Shown: one piece after another, positions 24,273-36,252 of the stretch
Numbering within the stretch: position 1 is the first letter of the stretch
How the letters are laid out: each line of letters begins with the position of its first letter
Source of the DNA: Gossypium raimondii
Taxonomy: Eukaryota > Streptophyta > Magnoliopsida > Malvales > Malvaceae
Reading direction: 5' to 3'
Assembly: GCF_025698545.1 (NCBI RefSeq)
Contig: NC_068569.1
Location: forward strand, 6,572,001 to 6,636,000
Length of the DNA: 64,000 nucleotides
Made by a program: the position numbers and the translations under genes
Notes under the pieces: model-generated
What the model was told of the DNA's origin: nothing
Seen by the model: only the letters and a program-made list of their open reading frames with translations
The model's database searches: none

Positions 24273-24732
24273 AGGTGCTCATGGGCCGGGCCGGGCCCAT
24301 AAAAATTTTTGGCCCGGGTCCTAGGCCCGAGCCCGAAATATGGGCCTAAGATTTTGCCCAGGCCCGGCCCGGAAAAAAATCATAAGCCCGGGCCCGGCCC
24401 ATTTTTATTTTAAAAATTTTAAAAACTTAAAAAAAGTATTTTTAAAATATTTTAAAATTAAAAAAATTAAAAAAAGTATTTTAAAAATATTTTAAAATTT
24501 AAAAAATTTAAAAAAAGTATTTTAAAAATATTTTAAAAATTAAAAAAATAAATATATTTATTATATCGGGCCAGGCCGGGCCCGGGCCGAAAAAGTGGTG
24601 CCCGGGGCCCGGCCCGTTTCTAAACGGGCCTCTTTTTTTACCAAAGCCCATATTTTAGGCCTATATTTTTACCCAAACCCTCCCATATTTTAGGTAGGCC
24701 GTCGGGCCGGGCCGCCCGGCCCATGAGCACCT
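24273..24732. mobile_element. GGCCGGGC inverted-repeat element with perfect 19-bp ends
   Basis: Both ends carry AGGTGCTCATGGGCCGGGC in inverted orientation, 19 of 19 matching. Inside, 'aggcccgagcccgaaatatg' on the left mirrors 'ccatattttaggcctata' on the right. The middle is tandem 'ttaaaaatattttaaaa' text. It has no coding capacity, so it is a MITE-like or fold-back non-autonomous element. I could not define a target-site duplication (flanks ...cctaat and ctataaac...), so the superfamily stays open. Confidence 0.75.
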
Positions 24733-25659
24733 CTATAAACTATTCAATACCTATGTCGGAATTATAGAAGAAATCAACGCACACAATCGCGCGAAGGGCA
24801 TCTCCTCTTAAATTACTATTTCTGTTTTTCCTTTTACAGCGAAGGAAAGAAAGAAATATCGAATACAAGCAGTTTTGACTTCTTTTTCTCCATCGTTCGA
24901 CACAGCCGCCAGTCATCACCAACAATCTTAGGCTCATTTTGGACATTGTTAGGAACAATTTAATAATAAATATTTTATATTTTATTTATTCATAAATTTG
25001 GTTTAAATTATATAACTATGATAATCTTACTAATTAGAAGTTGCACACCTAATGACGGGGAATAGATTTGATAAATAAAAATTTAAAATCGATTAAACTC
25101 TTTATCCTTAGAGTAAAATTGTTCATTGTTGATACACTCAATTTTAATGCAATTACCTTTCAAATTGTCATTAAACTTTACAACAAATAAATGAAAAGAA
25201 ATAATATATGTTATAAAAATTGCAAAATGAAACTGGGTCATTTATTTAAAAGTAATTAATAAGACATGAGATAATTAAGATTTGGATTTAAATTTTTTTA
25301 TAATAGGAGAAAAGCTATAGAGTTCACATAACGGAAAAACTCAATTCACTCAAAAATTTTAATTTTTAAATTAGTGGCGTAGAAAATATTAGCCCAAAAT
25401 TTAAATATATAAATTCATCCAAATTTAGCAACCAATGTTGTTTTTTTATAATTTAAATTTCACTTCAAATTATTTGGGAAAAAAACTTTATTTCTAAACA
25501 AAAATAACCCAAGAATTCCCGCTATAATCAAACTCCCTAGCTTCCACCACACATCAACAGACCACCGGTATTCTCGATTTGTTGAACCCCCAAAACATGG
25601 TCATCGGACACTACCATCGGAGTTTAAGTATCATATCTGATTCTGGATTAATTTTTCAG
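24733..25659. other. Spacer before the GDSL remnant
   Basis: AT-rich apart from 24.74-24.95 kb. A minus-strand open frame of about 70 residues there has no recognisable features. No further GDSL exons were identified upstream. Confidence 0.4.
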
Positions 25660-25889
25660 GGTTTGAGCTTCCACTTGTGACATGTTGTGGCTATGGAGGT
25701 CAGTACAAATACAACACTAAAAGCTTTCTGTGGAGGAATTTGTGGGTTCATGTGACAATCCATTTCGTGTAGTTTGGGATGGAGTTCCTATACTGAGGCA
25801 GCTAACAAGTTCGTTTTCGATCCAATTTCGTCTCCAATCCAACTGTTCCATTGAAGCAGGCATGCCAGAGCTGGAGGAATCCAAAATAA
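25660..25889 (+). pseudogene. GDSL esterase/lipase, last-exon remnant
   Basis: After an acceptor-like TTTTTCAG the text encodes F-E-L-P-L-V-T-C-C-G-Y-G-G, then in other frames G-S-C-D-N-P-F-R-V-V-W-D-G-V, Y-T-E-A-A-N-K-F-V-F-D and finally P-T-V-P-L-K-Q-A-C before a stop. These are the family's conserved C-terminal blocks in the right order. They include the catalytic W-D-G-V-(H)-Y-T-E-A-A-N region; here the codon that should supply the catalytic His is damaged. At least three frame changes occur within 230 bp and no other exons are present, so this is a dead fragment of a secreted GDSL esterase gene. Confidence 0.8.
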
Positions 25890-26408
25890 AGTGTCTCCTA
25901 AAGCATTTAGACACATGAATAAACCAAAGTACGTATATGTAATAACTGATACCTCATCGTTGCAGAAGATGATGTTATTATTGGCCTTAAAGTAATAAAT
26001 TTTGAATTTAAAAAATGTAATATATATATATGTACTCTTTTTTTTATAATTATAATATAATTAAAAATTAAATATTTTTAAATTTATTTGAAATAAAGAA
26101 ATTAATATCATTAAAATAAATAGATTAAATTATTTGTCTGTAAATAATAAATAATAAATTTCATTAAAAATGTTAAAATTAATCAAATTTAGTTTTATTA
26201 TTATTATGCAATTTCAAAATTCATCATCATTTATTTAATGAACCAAATATATTCATGTAGCCTAATCTGGATTTTAATATACTCTTTTAATATATATTAA
26301 ATTTCGTAATTTTACAGCAACAAATCTGGACAAATATTAAACAATTTTAATTGCATAACTAGAATTAGTCAATTATGTATAGTTTGCCTTGCAGCAGCTT
26401 TGAACTTA

Positions 26409-26877
26409 GTTATTGCAGAGTAATATTTTTCTCGTATCGTATTAAAAAAAATGCAGGGGTATTTATACATGTTCCTACTGCTAATATTATGGTTCACAAT
26501 AGGGTCTATTATTTTGTCTCGGTCTCGGGGTTGATGGTACTGACATTCTCTGGACATCCCTTAGCTTATTGGACGCATGTCTGCGGAGCATGCGGTCATT
26601 TCTGATCATGGGATTGACTCCCCAAGCGAGCCTCATACCTGCTAGTCACGAGCGGAGATCCCTTGTAGGGCTTGCGATTCCTTCTACGGACATAGCTCGT
26701 GACCTCATTCCTGTGAGGCTTATGCGAGCTCTCGTTGTGAACTATCTTTGCGAACATCTAGCATTCCAACGAGATCCCTAGCGAACTATGCATGTAGACG
26801 AATATTCTTCTTCTAGGTCGGAGATCCGAATCCTATTAGGTCATTTAGGCTGGCAATTCCTAAATCTTAACAGTTAT
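26409..26877 (-). mobile_element. Solo LTR with 5-bp target-site duplication
   Basis: A 459-bp LTR at 26414-26872 begins TG and ends CA and is flanked on both sides by GTTAT (26409-26413 and 26873-26877). Read on the minus strand it starts TGTTAAGATTTAGG and carries the promoter-like GTATAAATACCCCTGC near its end, the usual place for an LTR TATA box. Its base composition is clearly richer in G+C than its surroundings. No internal region remains, so it is the product of LTR-LTR recombination. The parent family (perhaps Ty3/gypsy) is not determined. Confidence 0.8.
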
Positions 26878-27863
26878 ATGGTGTTCCGCTTTTAGATACT
26901 GTAAAATTATCTGTAGAAACTACTCAAAATATACAAATAACACCTCCTCTATTAGTATAAATTACTATTTCTGCTCTTCTTTTGTTGTTTTAGGAAAAGA
27001 GTCTTTTATGTGAATCATACACTAAAGGACAAAAGAGTTTTTACTGTAAATTTTCAGTTATTTACGTATTTTATTAAAAAATAAGTAATTTTTATAATTA
27101 ATTAATATTTTTAGGTTAGTTTTATAAAAAAAAAAGACAAAGACCATTGACCAAGTCAATAACTACGGCTTGAAATGAAACCCAATCCCTTGGCATTAAA
27201 AAAAATGGTCGCCGACGTAGAAAAATCACTTAAAATCTTATTTATTTTAACGTCATAAAATTTACACCTTTTCTCTTCACCTACATAATGTAGTAACTAA
27301 ATCATTCTACTTTGTTTCACTGCTACATTACATGAGAACTAAATCAGAAAAAAAAAGAAAAAAGAAACCATAATGTGCCTTTTTTCCATTCTGGAGTAGG
27401 GGGAACAGAAAGATAAGACTACTAATATTTATATACGATGCAGTACAAGGAAATGATGGATGCTATTATCCAGAACAAAAGCCATTTTAATTAAACGGGT
27501 TTAACATTCAAAACTCAGACGACTTCCCAATTAATAGAACTCGCGCACTCAGATACATCACACACGTCAAAAAAGCCGTAGGTATAACTGAGCTTTCGGC
27601 ATTAATATGTTAATATTACTGTTTAAAAAGAAGATGGTAATAAATATATTATGGTCACACAGAGGAGATTTTAGCTGGCATGGCCGCGGCCCGGCAAATA
27701 AAAAATTTCATTCGGTCCTAAAATTGTTCTGTCTACCTTTCATCTCTTATAGTCCTACAGCTTTCTTTAGTTAGCAACTCAACTTGTTTTTTCCAACTGC
27801 TACGCAGTAGCTGCTGCTTTTTATCAGTCGCCGGCGTCGTGCTTTGAGGTGGAGGCCGGTTCC
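26878..27863. other. Spacer and 5' flank of coiled-coil copy 2
   Basis: No gene seen. The last 200 bp before the ATG at 27864 are CT-rich and GC-richer and look like promoter/5' leader, but I cannot place a transcription start. Confidence 0.4.
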
Positions 27864-29427
27864 ATGGGACACACGGAAAGTCAGAGTTGGAATATTTTCC
27901 CTTCAGACACGTCGCCGTTTGGCTTTGAACGGTACCAACAGTTCCCTAGAGGACTTTTTGATGATCACTCGTTCATCAATAACGGACCAAGCCTTGAAAT
28001 ATTGCAGCATGACGACACGTTTCCAACTTGGGCAGCATCTATAATGGTACCCGTGCCGTCGTTTCCAGATGGGGTAGCAAACACTAACCCTAACGAGTTG
28101 TCACAGCAGTTTAATTCTCGTGACAACTCTCAAAGAGACGTTGAAGGCGGAGTTGTCTGTATTGAACCAGATCCAAAGGACTTGGATCATGCTGGTCAAG
28201 CGTCAAATGGACGAATTCACAAGGATGATGAAGCAAGGATGCCACCATTGGGAAACGCCAATAGCCAAGGGGGAACATCATCTAGAGGTTGCAATGAAAA
28301 GAAGCGAAAGGGTCCCCAACTCACAGAAGCGGAGCAAGCTCAAAAACAGAAGAAAAGAGAGAATGATAAGAAGTATCGGACGGCCCGTAAGGTAAATTTG
28401 AATCCTTCTTAAATATCTCTGTTGCTTTCGTATTAGTGACGTTTTCTTTTTTTATTTTTTGGTCTTTTGAAAATGAAGATGGAGTGTGAAAAGCTGAAAG
28501 ACCTAGAGAAAAGAGTATCAAGATGTGGAGGGATCGACCAAATCGAGTCTGAGTTACCTAGACTCTGTAAAAAAGAGGTCGATTTCGATAGGTTCCAGCA
28601 ATTAATTGGAACCGAGCTTCGTCCACTACAGCAAATGGTGTCCAGGTATGAAGGAATTGATAAAATGAAGTTCATGTTGGACAAATATAAGGTATTTCAC
28701 GGGCTGTAATTTTCTCTACATTATATTAAGTTTCCTGTGAGTTTGACTGATGTAGAGATTTATGATTTTTAATGTGAATGAGAAGGAATTGGAGACCAAG
28801 AATGGAGGAATTGAGAAACTGGAAGCTGATTACAATAAACTAAATCAGATAAAATCTATCTTGGAGATTAATGAAGAAGAGTTCATAGTGGACAAGGTGA
28901 AGGGAATGGTGGACGAATTACATAAGTTGAAGGGAATTGATGAAACCGAACCCGCAAAAAATAGGATTAAAAAAATGGAGTTGCAGTGGGAAAAGCAGAA
29001 GCAAATGGTTAGCCAAAAGGAAGTTGAATCATTTCAGGCATCTCCTGGTAGTCCACTGGTATGTTTCTCTTGCCCTATATGTCCTCACACTTATTCTTCC
29101 ATACGTCATAATCGGGTTACACATTGATTACACACACATTCAGTCCATGTACGTCATTAATATTCAATACACATATGTAAGGTGAAAAGCATGTTCCTAA
29201 AGTTATTCTCCGTCTTGTTTGTGAGAAAGAAGTGCTTCTGTAGATTCCCAAGCCAACCGATTTTTACTTCGTGCAAGCAGTCCTATGTGGGCCCTAGATG
29301 GATGGTAGGTTTGGATGAGAGTTGGCTACATTGCGTTAGGTTTAGCTTATTTTTCATCTCACACTATAGTGTTTAATCTCACCGTCATCACTGCAGTTTT
29401 TGCACTTACCGCAATAAACGCTCCACT

Positions 29428-30229
29428 CAGTGGCGGAGCCATGTTAAGGCCCAGGGAGGCCATGGCCCCTCAAAGTTTAAGTTTTTTCAATTTAATCCTT
29501 TGTAAATTTACACTATTGCCCTCCCAAAAATATAAGTAGGCCCCCAAAGATTTAAGATTTTTGCAATCTTCCCCTTTGTATATATATTATAGCCCTCCTA
29601 AAAAAAATAAGTAGGCCCCTCCAATATTTTTATAGGATTAAAAATAATATTAAAAATTTTATTCTTGATAAAAACAAAGAGAAAATCTTATTGAATAAGC
29701 TAAATTACCCATAATGACTTTTGAATGATATTTTATTAAATAATAATAAATTAATGTTTATTTAATAGTTTACTTTAACATAATAATATTTTATAAGTAA
29801 TATAATAATATATATATATATATATATAAAAAGAAAAGAAAAGATGAAGAGACTTTTATCATCTTTCTTCTTCATATTGGTGCTTAACAAGAAAAGGAAA
29901 AAATTTCTTTATCATTTTTCCTCCAAATTTCAAGGGGAAGAAGAAAACATCGGCCACTTTGTTTAAAATTATGTCAAATAATAGCTTGTGAAGTAGTAAG
30001 CATTTTTATGAAAACGGAATAAAAAATGATTAACCGAGTCAAATGATAGTTATTTCGTCTTAATTGTTAGAATATTGCTTCTTTTGAATATATTTTTTTA
30101 TATGCTTAAATCGATTGTGATGTTAGAATATTGCTTCTTTTGAATCGATTGTTTATATATTTAAATAAACTGTTACATAATAATTCTAATTTTAGTTTTC
30201 CTCCAATTAATATCCTGACTCTGTCATTG
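29428..30229. mobile_element. Non-autonomous element with 'CAGTGGCGGAGCCA' inverted ends
   Basis: The left end CAGTGGCGGAGCCATG matches the reverse complement of the right end, CAATGACAGAGTCAGG, with transitions. Flanks ACT and ACA could be a worn 3-bp duplication. Inside are 'aggcccctc' text, a (TA)n run at 29807-29828 and a direct repeat 'gttagaatattgcttctttt' at about 30067 and 30122. No transposase is present. It lies in intron 3 of coiled-coil copy 2. This GGCGGAGCC-ended text is common in plant genomes; I do not assign a superfamily. Confidence 0.6.
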
Positions 30230-30664
30230 ACACCACCTATCCAAACTCAAAATAGATGATAAAAAAGTATAACTAATCTTTTGCCTCTTTCTCTCCTAAT
30301 ATTCTTGGCCGTAATTGGCCATTATGGGTTTGCACACTTGACATCATATAGATATCCAACCTGCAGGAGAAAAAAGGATCGCAGCTATTGGACTTGATAA
30401 GCGACTTTGACAATGTAGGGCTACTGCGTTACAGAACTTGCTTTTTTCCATTTTGTTTCTCGGATTCAGTATGTTAATTTCCTGTCTGTTTTGTCTGACT
30501 TATATTAATATCTCAGGTGCCAGATCAGCGTGGAATTAATCTAAATTTCTTTACCACCGTCCGTGGGATAGCCCCAAACATGCAGTACTCTGATGGGCTT
30601 GTTGAGCGACTTGGCCACCAATAGCTTTGGGGATTTATTAGGAGGGGCGCCGAAAAGGGTTAAC

Positions 30665-30855
30665 TATTAAGCAGTTAGTATTAAGCAGTTAGAAAGTTGT
30701 TAAGTTTGTTTAATGCAGCTATATTGTTGAGAGCAAATATTAAGAAAGAAGGATGCCTATATATACGGTATCTGGTGAGTTGAGAGGTTAAGAATTTTTG
30801 AATAACAAAAGAATATTTTTCATCATTTCTCTCTACTGTTTATCATATTCTTTCA
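30665..30855 (+). repeat. 5' LTR of the copia element
   Basis: 191 bp, starts TATTAAGCAG and ends TTCTTTCA, with a TATATATACGG promoter-like run inside. Nearly identical to 35720-35910. Confidence 0.95.
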
Positions 30856-33800
30856 TAGTATCATTCGCCATTTGATTCTGGATTGTTGTATCATGGCTTC
30901 CTCTGACTCTGTGTTTGGTGAACCGAGCTCTGGTCCGTTCGCCGGTGATCATGTCACGAGTCTGTTTCCTCGGCATGAGGTGGTTAAACTCGATGACGAC
31001 ACATATCTCCAATGGCGTAAACAGGTAAAACTAATCGTTGATGGCTATGGCCTTACAGGTTTTCTAGATGGTACGGTTGTTCCGCCGTCACGGTTTCTTT
31101 CTTTGCCCGATGGATCTCGTGCTCCAAATCCGGCCGAAGCGGTGTTTACGCAACAAGACCGGCTGCTGACTTCATGGCTTTTGTCCACCATCAGTTCGTC
31201 GCATCAATCTTCGTTTGATGATACATGCACGGCGTGTGACATATGGACAACGGCGAGTAATGTGTTTGCCGCTGATACTGGTGCTAAACAGTCACGGTTC
31301 CGGCATGAACTTCATTCTTTGAAGAAAGGTACTCTTTCTGTTAAAGCTTATGTTGCTAGAATTAAAGAGTTGTGTGCTATGTTAGCTGCATCTGGATCTC
31401 GTATATCTGATGAAGAGAAAATTGAGATAACTCTCGCGGGATTGCCGTCGGAGTTTGAGGCGGTTATATCTTCCGCTGGATTGTCGACCGGTATTCTGTC
31501 TTTACAACGTTTGGTTGATGCGTTGGTTGACTGTGAGAGCCGTCAAGCTCAAGTGCTGCAGGAAGTTCATTTGAATGCCAACCTCATTGAAGATGCGCCG
31601 TCGGTTGAAGGAGCCAATCGTGCGGGTCGTCCGCCGGTGCGTGGACGTGGCAGAACGTTCAGATCTCGTGTTCAATGCCAGATCTGTAGTCGCTTCGGTC
31701 ATGTGGCATAGAAATGCTACTATCGTTATCATCGCGACTCGAATACCTCATCCGTGGAGCATCAAGGGGGTTCGTCTGGTGTTGAGCGGTCTAGTTCTGG
31801 TGTGGTTGCGCAACATGATGAAGAACAGTATGGGGTTCCTCATCCGAAAAGTCAAAGGACTTTCTATGGCCAAGGGAATTATGCTAGTCAAAATAGGCAT
31901 GTTGATGGTCAAAATTGGTGTGCTGGCATGCAAAATGATAGTTTGGTGCGTGTGCCACATGTGCGTTCTGAGCAGAATGAATCTGGCCGCTTCTATGGCA
32001 ATGTTCAGAGGCCTAATGTGTGTCAATTTGGTAGTAATGATGGGCATGGTTTTAATGGTTCTAAGTCAAGAGAATTTGTTGATGGAAATAGTCGACCTGT
32101 GTTTGCACACTCATCACTTGGGCCACATATTGAATCAAACGTTGGGCCGCATGGTGTTCCATCCTCAAATTTTGTTCAAGTTGATCAAGCTGATCCCGGT
32201 TCGCCTGAACCGATTGAGATTGATCGGGTTGTACGATTGACCAAACCGCGTGCTCGGGTGTATACTGGGTCAGATATGTGTATTGGGCTTCCTCGACTAG
32301 GGGATCTAAATGCGTCTGATTATACTGATTCTTCAGTGTCGGAATCTCATGTTAATACTGCTCAACTCGGATCTCGTACTGGTGATGATGGTTCGTATCT
32401 TCCAATGCACGGTGGCACCACAACCTGGTACCCTGACTCGGGAGCAAGTCATCATGTTTGTCGTGATGTGTCAGCATTACGTGATGTCACGCCATATGTA
32501 GGTAAGTCGTCTCTTTTAATGGGTGATGGTACTCTGCGGTAATTTCGTCAATTGGTACTGCTATTTTACCTACTCAGTATAAGTCATTACGATTATCAAA
32601 TGTCTTAGTTGTGCCGAGTATACGGAAAAACCTCTTATCCGTCTCACAGTTTGCTCGTGATAATGGTGTGTTTTTTGAGTTTCATCCTAACCGTTGTGTT
32701 ATTAAGGATATGGTGACTTGGGAGACATTGCTGACGGCCGCGTTCATGATAGACTATATCAGTTTTCTGTGCCAATGGGCTCTACTACGTCTAAGGTTGC
32801 TCCATTTGTTGCTCATTCACAAGTTCCACATACAGTTTCAAATAATAATGTTTTTCCATTATGGCATAATCGTTTAGGCCACCCATCAAATTCTGTGGTC
32901 AAAACAGTTTTAAATAAATGTACTGTTGCTTCAAGTAAATATAGTTTGGATGGTATATGTACTGCATGTCAAAAAGGTAGGTCACATAAATTGCCTTTCT
33001 CCCCTTCGACCACTACATATCGTCCTTTTGAGTTGGTCGTGTCTGATCTTTGGGGTCCTGCACCTGTTGCATGTGGTGATAAAAGATATTATGTTTCATT
33101 TATTGATATGTGTACTCGTTTTACTTGGGTTTATCTTTTACGTCAAAAAGCTCAAGCACTAGAATGCTTCACTCAGTTTCAACAATTAATTAAGACACAG
33201 TTTGGTAAGTTTATTAAGCAGTTCCAGAGTGATTGGGGAGGCGAATACCGTGGGTTTACGTCGGTCTTAGAATATCAAGGAATCATACATCGACTGACAT
33301 GTCCGTATACTTCAAAACAAAATGGAGTAGCTGAGCGTAAACATCGGCACATTGTTGAAGTGGGTATTGCATTGTTGGCTCACGCAAATTTGCCTATGGA
33401 ATACTGGGGGTATGCGTTTTGCTGTGCAGTACATCTTATAAATCGACTTCCTACTGTTATCCTTCAGGAAAGTTCTCCGTTTAAGGCACTATATGGATAT
33501 GATCCGACCTATGATCATCTTAGAGTGTTTGGTTGCTGTTGTTATCCTTACTTACGTCCGTTTGTAAGTCATAAGTTGGAATTTCTATCTCAGCCGTCTA
33601 CATTTTTGGGATACAGTCCTCGTCACAAGGGGTATCAATGTCTTTTACCAGATGGTAAGGTTATAATTTCAAGACATGTGGTATTTGATGAGCAGAGATT
33701 TCTGTTTGCTGAGACTAGTCCAGACAAGTCTGTATCGACGACCAGTTAGACTAGTTCGAATATTGTTCCTCTCGTGTGGCCGTCTTATTACTCAACTCTT

Positions 33801-35719
33801 GAGCCTTGCATGATGACACCATCTTTACAAGGGTTGCATTCTCAGTCTCCTGATCCTGTATTAGATGTTAATTTGGAGCAGTCTCAGTCTCATGATTCTT
33901 CAGCTGATGTTGGGACTAGGTCGGGTAATCCTCCAGCTCATGATTCGTCAGCTGATGATGGGATTGAGTTGAGTGACCTTCCAGCAGTACATGGCTCAGG
34001 ATCATCAAGTAATAATAATACTCACTCTCAGTCTACTATGAGAATATCTGCAGATGTTTCATCGGCATCTGATAGTCAAAGTAGTAGGCCACCTATGGGT
34101 AATACTCACCCAATGGTCACTCGAGCTAAAGCGGGGTTTACAAGCCTAAGGTTTTAAATGTTGAAGCTGTTGAACCAACTACGATTGAAGAAGCTCTGGC
34201 TATTGTTGAGTGGCGCGATGCTGCGCAAGCTGAGTATGATGCTCTTATGCGTAATTCTACATGGGAGCTAGTTCCTACTCCGTCTAATCGTAAAATTATT
34301 GGGTGCAAATGGTTGTTCAGAATCAAAAGGAATTCTGATGGTACTATTGCTCGACATAAGGCTCGCTTAGTTGCAAAAGGCTGTTCGCAGGTTCCAGGGT
34401 GTGATTTTAAGGAAACTTTTAGTCCGGTGGTAAAACCAGCTACTATCAGAGTTATTTTGTCTATTGCTGTGTCTCGGAGATGGTCCCTTCGGCAAGTGGA
34501 TGTGAATAATGCATTTCTAAATGGCGATCTTGACACTGAGGTGTTCATGCATCAGCCTCCTGGGTACGTTCAGCTCGATTCTCATGGTAGACCTTTGGTG
34601 TGTCGTCTGAAGAAAGCGCTTTATGGTCTTCGTCAGGCTCCTCGTGCCTGGTTTGAGAAGCTTAAAGGGTTTTTAATATCGGTAGGGTTTACGGTATCGA
34701 AGTCTGATGCTTCTTTGTTTGTCAGGGTTCAATCAGGTTCAACACTCTATGTTCTTGTGTATGTTGATGATATTGTTGTTACAGGGGATGTGTCCACTGT
34801 TATAGATTGGTTTGTTCAGTTGTTGAATAATGAGTTTTCGCTTAAGGATATGGGCGAACTTCATTACTTTCTTGGAATGGAGGTTACTCGTTCTTCCTCA
34901 GGATGCCTTCATCTTTGTCAGAAGAAGTATATCCGAGATATTCTTATTCGATGCTCGATGGAGAATGCGAAGAGTGTTAATACACCGATGATAAGTTCTA
35001 ATATTATGACTCGAGATGAGGGTCAATGTTTAGCGGACCCAACTGAATACAGGAGTCTTGCTGGGGCACTACAGTATGTGGCACTCACGAGACCTGATGT
35101 GGCATATGCGGTTAATCGCATATGTCAGTTTATGCATTGTCCCACCTCTATTCATATGACTGCTTTAAAGCGCATATTGCGATATCTAGGTGGTACGCTT
35201 GAATTTGGGATTGCATTTCGTCCAAATACTAGTCTATCCTTAGTTGGTTATGCTGATGCAAACTGGGGGTTAGATTTTGATGATCGGAGATCCACTACTG
35301 GATATTGTGTGTATTTCGGTTATACTCCTGTGTCATGGTGTTCTAAGAAACAGCAAGTTGTTGCTCGATCTACTGCTGAGGCGGAATACAGGAGTCTTGC
35401 TGCTGTCACTAGTGAGGTTACATGGTTGCTATCATTGCTTCAGGAATTGCATGTTAAATCCTCAGATGTACCAAATGTTTGGTGTGATAGTTCCGGTACA
35501 GTTGCGGTTGCTGCTAACCCTGTTCTACATTCCAAGTTTAAGCACGTTGAGTTAGATTTGTTTTTCGTTCGTGAAAAGGTTGCAAGTGGTTCAATAGTAG
35601 TAGGAGAAGTTCCTGCGTGTGATCAAGTCGCTGATGTTCTCACTAAACCACTTTCGCTATCAAATTTTGCTCATTTTAGGAGTTGTCTAAGGGTTTTGCC
35701 TAGAGAGAAGATGGATGAA

Positions 35720-35910
35720 TATTAAGCAGTTAGTATTAAGTAGTTAGAAAGTTGTTAAGTTTGTTTAATGCAGCTATATTGTTGAGAGCAAATATTAAGA
35801 AAGAAGGATGCCTATATATACGGTATCTGGTGAGTTGAGAGGTTAAGAATTTTTGAATAACAAAAGAATATTTTTCATCATTTCTCTCTACTGTTTATCA
35901 TATTCTTTCA
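35720..35910 (+). repeat. 3' LTR of the copia element
   Basis: 191 bp, same ends as the 5' LTR. The TTAAC target-site copy follows, and then the host exon resumes (AAATACGAAATCCC). Confidence 0.95.
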
Positions 35911-36252
35911 TTAACAAATACGAAATCCCGTCGCCCCTGGTCTCCACTGCTCGACATATTTTCAACGACCATGGTGATATTACGACAAAATGTAAATTGA
36001 GTGGTCTTACTGTTCAAAATATATTTGTTTTTTTTTTGTGTTGCTATCAAAGAGATGGTTGACGTGTCCCTTCAAGATGTGAATGAAGGGATTATAAGGA
36101 AGTTGAGACATCCAATCATGGATGCTAAACGCGTCGAATTTGACGCCGAATTTTCCATGAAAGGTTTGATCACAATAGGTCATGGTTACTTTAGTCTCAA
36201 AGCTCGCCAGGACCGAGATAAATTGGAACAATGGGTAGCAAGTCTAAGGGTA

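Larger units (their letters stand above)
30660..35915 (+). mobile_element. Ty1/copia LTR retrotransposon, young but broken
   Basis: Two 191-bp LTRs (30665-30855 and 35720-35910) are flanked by the 5-bp duplication TTAAC (30660-30664 and 35911-35915). A tRNA-iMet-like primer site follows the first LTR and a purine-rich tract precedes the second. Parts in copia order: gag with a zinc knuckle (about 30.9-31.7 kb), protease region with D-S-G-A (about 32.4 kb), integrase (about 32.8-33.7 kb), reverse transcriptase with Y-V-D-D and RNase H (about 34.2-35.7 kb). The LTRs differ at about one position, so the insertion is recent, roughly within the last million years. The coding region is nevertheless broken, with about four or five interruptions. 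It sits in an exon of coiled-coil copy 2, in the same orientation. Short LTRs would suit the Ale/Retrofit group, but that is a guess. Confidence 0.96.

Noticed and set aside
27864-28391. bZIP transcription factor
   Set aside because: A basic block precedes a coiled coil, but the bZIP basic-region consensus (N-x-x-A-A-x-x-S/C-R) and Leu heptads are absent. I left the family unnamed.
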